From Simmondsia chinensis (lineage: Eukaryota > Streptophyta > Magnoliopsida > Caryophyllales > Simmondsiaceae): 64,000 bases of DNA. Under the pieces are notes generated by a model. The model saw nothing but the letters and a program-made list of their open reading frames with translations, made no database searches and was not told the DNA's origin. Made by a program: the position numbers and the translations under genes. Below, piece after piece: positions 58,564 to 64,000 of this stretch; position 1 is the first letter of the stretch; every line of letters begins with the position of its first letter. The stretch spans positions 12,474,501-12,538,500 of the forward strand of contig JAGTTD010000008.1 of assembly GCA_018398585.1 (NCBI GenBank). Reading direction: 5' to 3'.

Positions 58564-58820
58564 GTTTGAGGATATCAGTTTTGTTACGTATTTGTTTTGG
58601 GTATGCACGGTTTTGGATTGTTTGATCCGTTCTTGGTCATGTATGGTTGTCCCTCGCCCTAGAACTCGTGTTTTAGGGGCTTGTATTTTGTTTTCTGCCT
58701 TTTTGTTTTCTGTTCTTGCTTGTATGCTTGTCTGCAGCCACTTTTGTTTGTCAGGTTCTACTCTTGCGGTATGCCAGGGTCTACTTGGCGTTTTATTGCT
58801 ACCTATCGAAAAAAAATAAA
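58564..58820 (+). mobile_element. Short poly(A) retroposon (SINE or truncated LINE), 16-bp TSD
   Basis: A 257-bp insert ends in GAAAAAAAATAAA. It is flanked by atacctgctctgaacg (58548-58563) and atacccgctctgaacg (58821-58836), a 16-bp duplication with one mismatch. The T/G-rich body (tcttgcttgtatgcttgtct, ggtatgccagggtctac) resembles plant LINE 3' ends more than a tRNA-derived SINE; no A or B box is evident. Confidence 0.75.
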
Positions 58821-58836
58821 ATACCCGCTCTGAACG

Positions 58837-59426
58837 AGGACAAGCCCAACAAATTACATAGGACTCCACCGCACAGGAAGTGAAACTCAACCAGGTGGCC
58901 TTGCCTCTTGATTAAAGCTTAAGTGCTAGAGTACAAACTAATCTTCAGCATTCATCAGTCAGCCTAAATTTTGGGATAATTGGTTTTTTGACATCGTATC
59001 AGAGTCTTGATGATCAAGAGGTCACAAGTTCAAATAGTGATGGCCTCATTTTCAATATTAACATAATTAGGTATAAGGTGGGCTTGTACAATATCCACAC
59101 TTCATGCTCAATTGGCGTTTTTGTGAGGCATACTAGAGTATAAAACTAATTATGGCTCTTGACCTATCATTTTAAACTTTTACATAATTGGTTTTTTGAG
59201 AATAAGTTTAGCCCACATTACACAAGTTAGGAACGAATCAAGAAAGACCTAATTTTATTTTTATCACTCATCATCAATTGATTTTGTAAATGTATATTAA
59301 GCATACTATTTCACATATTTCTAAAATATATGTAGCATTTTCCACTTAAGATCATCTGACAATGTCTATGTAATAAGGACAAGGCTTAATAATCATATGT
59401 TAATGATATGTGTATGTACATGGCAG
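58837..59426. other. Gene-free stretch upstream of the MLP exon
   Basis: Contains a repeat-like segment (gataattggttttttgacat, cgtatcagagtcttgatgat at 58976-59015, partly repeated near 59184) of a type common in plant intergenic DNA. No first exon of an MLP gene was found here. Confidence 0.45.
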
Positions 59427-59683
59427 ATGGGAAGCCATGTGTTGCCAAGGATACAGTTGAAGTCATAGATGAGAAGGGCAAGACACTCACTTTGAGAGCC
59501 ACTGAAGGACACGTGTTAGATGAATTTGACAGCTTTCTCATCATTTTGCATGTGACAACGAAAGGCGAGAACGAAGTGGTGAAGTGGATATTTGTGTATG
59601 AGAAAAAAAAAAAAAATCAAGATGTACCTTATCCAATTATCAACATCACTAGAGACATCAAGGCCCATCATCTTAAAGCATAA
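59427..59683 (+). pseudogene. MLP-like (major latex protein / Bet v 1 family) second exon, partial gene
   Basis: Frame 2 reads (D)GKPCVAKDTVEVIDEKGKT, FDSFLIILHVTTKGENEVVK, WIFVYEKKKKNQDVPYPIIN and ITRDIKAHHLKA, then TAA. This is the C-terminal half of the plant MLP/RRP subfamily of Bet v 1 proteins, small cytosolic ligand-binding proteins. Family members read IDEENK, TPKGEGSLVKWTLEYEK and NEDVPxP at these places. The usual single intron ends just before DGK, and an acceptor (tacatggCAG) sits exactly there (59424-59426). Exon 1, about 65 residues, was not found in the 2.5 kb upstream. A poly(A) run gives two extra Lys. It may be an orphan exon or have a very long intron; I favour the former. 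Confidence 0.72.
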
Positions 59684-61263
59684 TCCTTCCAGCTGGCTAT
59701 GGTATAACAAAAGTTTCTTCCATTCAAAAATGAATATCGGTTTTGGATGGAAGGAATGCTAGGTATTATGCTTAATTAAAAGTGGCTTGCCCTAGTTCCT
59801 CCCCGAGGCAAAGCTGTGTGTTATTTTATGTGTATGTATGTGTGTAATATATGTATAAAAGTAATTTGTCAAGGCAGGTAAAAACTATATCCTATATGTA
59901 ACATATATTTAATACTATCTATATCTATCTTCTATGCTATATGTTAGTTGTAATTCTCTCATCACTTCCAAAAGTCTTTCAACCCAAAATGTGAGATATC
60001 TGACTCACCAACTTCTTAATATTAAAAGCAAAACGAACTTTAGTATTGTTGCAATTGGAGTCGTAAAAACACAATTAATTAGTTTTAAATATTAAATAAA
60101 TAAAATTTATTTATTTATTTGTTATCTGATTATGTTTAACTAGTCAAATGTGCATGTGACTGTTTTCTAAAACGTTCCATGAGATGGACGTAGTTCAAAA
60201 TGACATGTCACTACAGATAAGCTTAGATCAAACTAATGATATGTGGTCAAAGTATGTTCATAGTCGGCGATAAGTTTGGACAACTTGTCTGATATGCTTA
60301 CATGGCTTGTCTTGGTCATATGAATAGAGATCAAAAAGTATTATGTTAATATTGTCTATAAGATTGAAATGCTGAGCAGGACCACCTGAATTACGTGTTT
60401 TGTAACTATTCTAAGAAATAATTAATTTTGTTAGACGATAACTCAAAATCCAAGAAAAAGTCTGAACTCGTACGTGGATTGTTCGTTGCTTTAATGTGCC
60501 AAAAGGATTAATCAAATTAAGTTGACTTCAATCTTACATGCATTCGGTACTGCATGTAGTGTAGCGGGAACAATTAATTTAGGTGGAATCTATAGTCACT
60601 TATAAGATAAAGATATCTCCTCAGTTGATTCGCAAGCATACGAAAAGATTATAGAATCTTTGCCCAAAGTATTTCAAGTTTTTAACATTTGAAATTAGTA
60701 CAGAAATTGTTTCTATATTATTGAATTATTCAGGAAGGGCAAGTTGGGAACTATGGTGAAGGATTTGAGTAAAATAACGACAATAGTTAAAGTTATTTTT
60801 GCTCACGAATATCTAATAGAGGGGTTGATTGCAACAATAAACGTTTTTTGGGAAATTCTTGACAAGAGTGCAATGAAACTTTTTAGGGGAGTTAAGTTTT
60901 ACAAATTGGTAATCCACTATTGTTATGAGATGATAATCAGATTTTACTCATTTGGACCTAGAGTTAGATTGTCTCTGAGTTCCTTTCGCAGGCCTCAACT
61001 AATACACAGTTTGAAAATATTTAAAAAATAAATTAATGAGATGAGTTATTTGTTTATGAGATACATAAATTTTTATGCTGAACAATATTCATGAGAAGAA
61101 TATATAACGTGACAAATATCATGTTTTAAATAAAATAAAAAAAAAGATAAAATTGCAAAAACAACAAGTGTTATGGGCAAATTATTTGGGTGACATCATG
61201 TGTGACATCACCAATTAAAATTCATTAGTTAATACAGCGGTGAACACGTTACACAGCAGTGGG
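59684..61263. other. Gene-free stretch downstream of the MLP exon
   Basis: 59684-59880 could be the MLP 3' untranslated region (TG-rich, ATGTATAAAAG). The 95-codon open frame at 60744-61031 has no recognised similarity and no supporting context. The rest is AT-rich. Confidence 0.45.
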
Positions 61264-61588
61264 TAGAGGTGGCCACGGGCAAGTTCGGGCGGGGACTGGC
61301 CAGAAAACAAGGGGAAATCCCTCAGCCCGGCCCGGCAGTCCCCCACCCTTCTCTTTTTTTTTAAATACAACTTGCAAAAATACAAAATACTCATTTATTT
61401 TGTCGAAAAATAATTATAAGTCATTGATGAATAATATAATATATAAATACAGTATGGCACCATCATAAATAATGGTAAATATAGCTAATAAAATAAAATG
61501 TGCCTTAAATTATTAACAAATACAACTACACCTTTTAAAATTACAACGCACCTTGTGGCTTTTTTGATTTAAAAAAAAAAAGAATTAC

Positions 61589-63885
61589 TTAGTCTAAACT
61601 GGTAGCGGTTTGTAAGCCGGGACTTGATGTTTCCGTAGTACGGTTGTCTTCATCCTCGCTTGATGAACCTAACTTCAGCTGGTCTTGCTCCCTATCTGTT
61701 GCGTGCAGCCAGTCCTTCAAGCACACCTATATTTGCAAGCTGGACGATGAAAGCTTCGTTCTTTTCATTCCAAGCAACCTGCCACCTGCACTAAAAGTAC
61801 ATTCTAATGCTACCAAAGACACCGGACACGCTAATATATCCCGTGCCATGGCAGAAAGCATGAGATATTGGGTTTGGTTTGAAAACCAGCATTGCAAAAT
61901 GTCAAAGCGCGGACTCGCCGGTGTCGAGAAGAACTGGAGCATCAGTGACCGCAGGTAATAATCTAACTCATTACATGACATGAGATTTTGTTGGGGCTTA
62001 GATCGGCCCAACATCTCCCACGCATATGACTTTTCTTCGAAACTACAAGTACATGAAGAAGAACCATAAAATGTGGAAGAAACTTGAGGATTATCCGCCC
62101 ACAATCTTCGAGAATGAGAGGAAAATAATTCATGTAAATGTCGATCAACTATCGCAATAAAAGATGCGTTATCAAATGTTGGATTTAACTTTTCGTAAAA
62201 AAATTTGGAAAACAATTCCAAACCCGTAAGTTTACAATGGGGATAAAAAATGGTGGAAAAACAGTAAGCAGTAGGTAGTTCAAAATAATATTTAACAAAT
62301 TTTGTCCTCATTACGGCAACCGAAGCCTCTGACAAGGAGTTGGATTGGTTATCTGCCATCCAAATAGCAATATCTACCAAACTTGATAGTGCTTGTGGCA
62401 TGGTAGGATAATAACAACCGAAAAAAAATAGTCGTAGTGTCTCTAAACATACTAAAAAATTTATATACTTAGCTAATTGCATTCCAATCTACTGGTTTTA
62501 AATTAAAAGGCCTAAGATCTAAACGACTACAAAACAACCCAGTGCCTCAAGGGCTCCCGCCAAAGTGGGGTCTAGCTAAGATCTTAACGACTATCCTTTA
62601 CAGATTCAATTAATATATCTTTATATAGTAATATACTTTCTAACATATATACTGTTGACGACCACCTAGTTTGTGTATCTAATTTAAATTGTTTATAGTG
62701 TTTACCATGCGTGTCACAAAGGTTTTTAAATCTTTTGCTCCTAGTTCTGGATGATTTGATCACTATAATAACTTCTCTTAAACACTCGAGAGAAGCTTGT
62801 ATTAGGTCCAAATCATCCATTACCATTAAATGTATAATATGGCATATACAAAGTAAATGAAAACATTTCCCATCTAATATGGGTCTCGTGTACCTAATTA
62901 ATTGTTTTACGGATGCGTTGTTGCTTGTAGCATTGTCAAAAATAATGCTAAAAATTCTATGGTCTATACCTTACTCTTGGCACGCCTCCATAATAGCACC
63001 TGTGATTATCTCAGCAGTGTGGGGATAATCTGGATGGCAAAAATGCATTATTCTTTTTTGCATGATGAAGGAAGAATTGATCCAGTGTGCCGTTATGCAC
63101 ATGAAAGACACACCGGATTTTGACCTCTACGTGTTAGATGTCAACGAGAACATGCTCGTGTTTGGCTTAAAAATGTCTGCAAGCTCATTTTTCATTCTAA
63201 AAAATTCTTTAAATGCATCCCACATGAAAGTTTTTTGAGGAACCTTTACGGCGCCGAGGTTTAACTCATTTTGGCAATAGTGGACGAATCTAGGGTCTTC
63301 ACCGGTGTTAAATGGCTTTTCAGCCCCAATGACATATTTTACTAATTCTCGCCTATTTTTTTCTTGTGAAAACCAAAAGCTAGGAAGTGCACTGGTCATT
63401 TGTTGTATCAAATGTTGTTGGGATCTATCTGGGTTGAGTTCAGGGTGGCACCTCGCTAGGTGCCTTTTTAAGGTGTCTGTCCCACCACCACCTGAATGAC
63501 CAAAAGTTTTAGGGTGGTCACATAATTTACAACACGGTTTATTAACTGTTTGATCTAGAGTGAAGTGCTTCCACACCTCACTAGTGTTACGCCTACTACT
63601 AGTGGTGTCGTCATGGGTTTCAGTCTCGGTACCGGCGGGTGTGGGTTCTTCTTGGAATTGTAAAGTTGGAGCACTCCCCGATTCAGGCAAATCCTAGTCG
63701 TGGTAGTACTGTTCTTGCACCTCCCAATTTAAAGTCTCTGTTTAGGGAGGAGAAGGATCAGGTTCTAAAAATATTCGTTCCTGGGTATTAAGTTCCACAA
63801 CTCTACCCGTCCTAGGAATTTTAGGCGGTTGTGAAGAGCTTGAACTAGATTTATCGGCTCCAGATGAAGAAGAGTTGCATGCCAT
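61589..63885 (-). pseudogene. hAT transposase with BED zinc finger, several stops
   Basis: The ATG at 63885 (MACNSSSSGADKSSSSSS) leads through a TAA near 63742 and a TAG near 63694 to a BED finger: SEVWKHFTLD, KPCCKLCDHPKTFGHSGGGG and TLKRHLARCH. Conserved hAT blocks follow: SALPSFWFSQEKNRRELVKY, the 62584-62826 part (SKRFKNLCDTHGKHYKQFKL, DTQTRWSSTVYMLES), then SVAVMRTKFVKYYFELPTAY. The C-terminal dimerisation domain reads ELDYYL, FDILQCWFSNQTQYLMLSAM and ARDILACPVSLVALECTFSA. After an in-frame TAG at 61727, VCLKDWLHA is followed by an acidic tail to the TAA at 61589. Bases 62826-63127 are frame-shifted. It would bind and excise hAT DNA in the nucleus; this copy is dead. Confidence 0.87.
62530..62577 (-). 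mobile_element. Truncated SINE fragment in the hAT gene, 16-bp TSD
   Basis: 48 bp flanked by aagatctaaacgacta (62514-62529) and aagatcttaacgacta (62578-62593). On the minus strand it reads gaccccactttggcgggag, then gaggcactgggttgttttg, like the 3' end of plant SINEs that finish GCACTGGGT plus a T-rich tail. Confidence 0.65.
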
Positions 63886-64000
63886 GGTAATATTATTGAT
63901 TGTTAAATAAAAAATGCAACTAAGAATGTCAGTTCGGTAAATAAAAATGACAGACAAATAAAATTTCTTTCGATACTAAATTTTATTGAAGCGAAAACTG

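Larger units (their letters stand above)
61264..64000 (-). mobile_element. hAT DNA transposon, right end outside the window
   Basis: It begins TAGAGGTGGCCACGGGCAAG followed by GGC-rich sequence (cagcccggcccgg), the terminal style of many plant hAT elements. Inside is a minus-strand transposase gene whose 5' end lies near 63885, so the other terminus is beyond 64000 and a TSD cannot be checked. Confidence 0.7.

Noticed and set aside
58363..58890. 175-codon minus-strand open frame
   Set aside because: It runs antisense through a poly(A) retroposon and both target duplications, and the protein has no recognisable features.
59408..59426. Upstream ATGs (MCMYMA) as the start of the MLP frame
   Set aside because: They fall before a well-placed splice acceptor at a conserved MLP intron position, so they are intron sequence, not a start.
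60744..61031. 95-codon + strand frame with a plausible amino-acid mix
   Set aside because: No recognised domain, no supporting splice or promoter signal, AT-rich surroundings; left as unassigned.

Overview
This window is plant nuclear DNA, most likely from an AT-rich eudicot genome. The evidence is plant-type Ty3/gypsy and Ty1/copia polyproteins, LTR elements whose primer-binding site matches initiator tRNA-Met (TGGTATCAGAGCC), a CACTA element with a Transposase_24-type gene, a hAT transposase and one plant MLP/Bet v 1 exon. The species cannot be fixed from the sequence. There is almost no cellular coding sequence: the only candidate host gene is a lone second exon of a major-latex-protein-like gene at 59.4-59.7 kb. 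The rest is transposon inserted into transposon, plus decayed tandem repeats.

Layout. 1-2382: 3' part and LTR of an Athila-like element (+). 2.4-5.2 kb: copia gag remnant cut by a solo LTR (2858-3282, TSD CCAAC), then featureless DNA. 5177-8991: a compact LTR element (TSD CCCAT) that carries one long decayed ORF instead of gag-pol, including an RRM resembling plant polypyrimidine-tract-binding protein. 9-12.8 kb, 23.1-24.1 kb and 33.9-35.2 kb: a chain of different degenerate tandem arrays, originally contiguous but now split by a nested LTR pair (12784-23091, with a chromovirus 15984-21223 inside it) and by a 9.76-kb CACTA element (24099-33858, TSD GAT). 35973-48498: an Athila-like element (-) whose reverse transcriptase is split by another non-autonomous LTR element (40902-45053, TSD TAATA). 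48.5-51.3 kb: an LTR fragment joined to a Ty1/copia pol 3' fragment. 51.3-59.4 kb: AT-rich intergenic DNA with clusters of a TGTGTCGACACA palindrome, a 1485-bp solo LTR (TSD GTACC), a possible MITE and a small poly(A) retroposon. 59.4-59.7 kb: the MLP exon. 61.26 kb to the end: a hAT element with a transposase gene (-) broken by stop codons and holding a SINE fragment.

How the parts relate. The LTRs at 2.86, 5.2/8.8, 12.8/22.7, 16.0/20.9, 40.9/44.6 and 48.5 kb share one design: they begin TGTyAT or TGTTrwG, contain long CT-rich tracts, and end near ATAACA. All whose internal junction survives are followed by the same PBS or preceded by an AAAGGGGGGAGTAT-like polypurine tract. Three of them (5177, 12784, 40902) lack pol and carry their own long ORF of unknown function. 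The chromovirus at 15984 has the same termini and is a plausible relative of whatever supplied their enzymes. Internal stops in these ORFs are mostly TAG, often where a Gln codon is expected, which fits deamination of methylated CAG (CHG) sites. No coding unit in the window appears able to produce a complete transposition enzyme.
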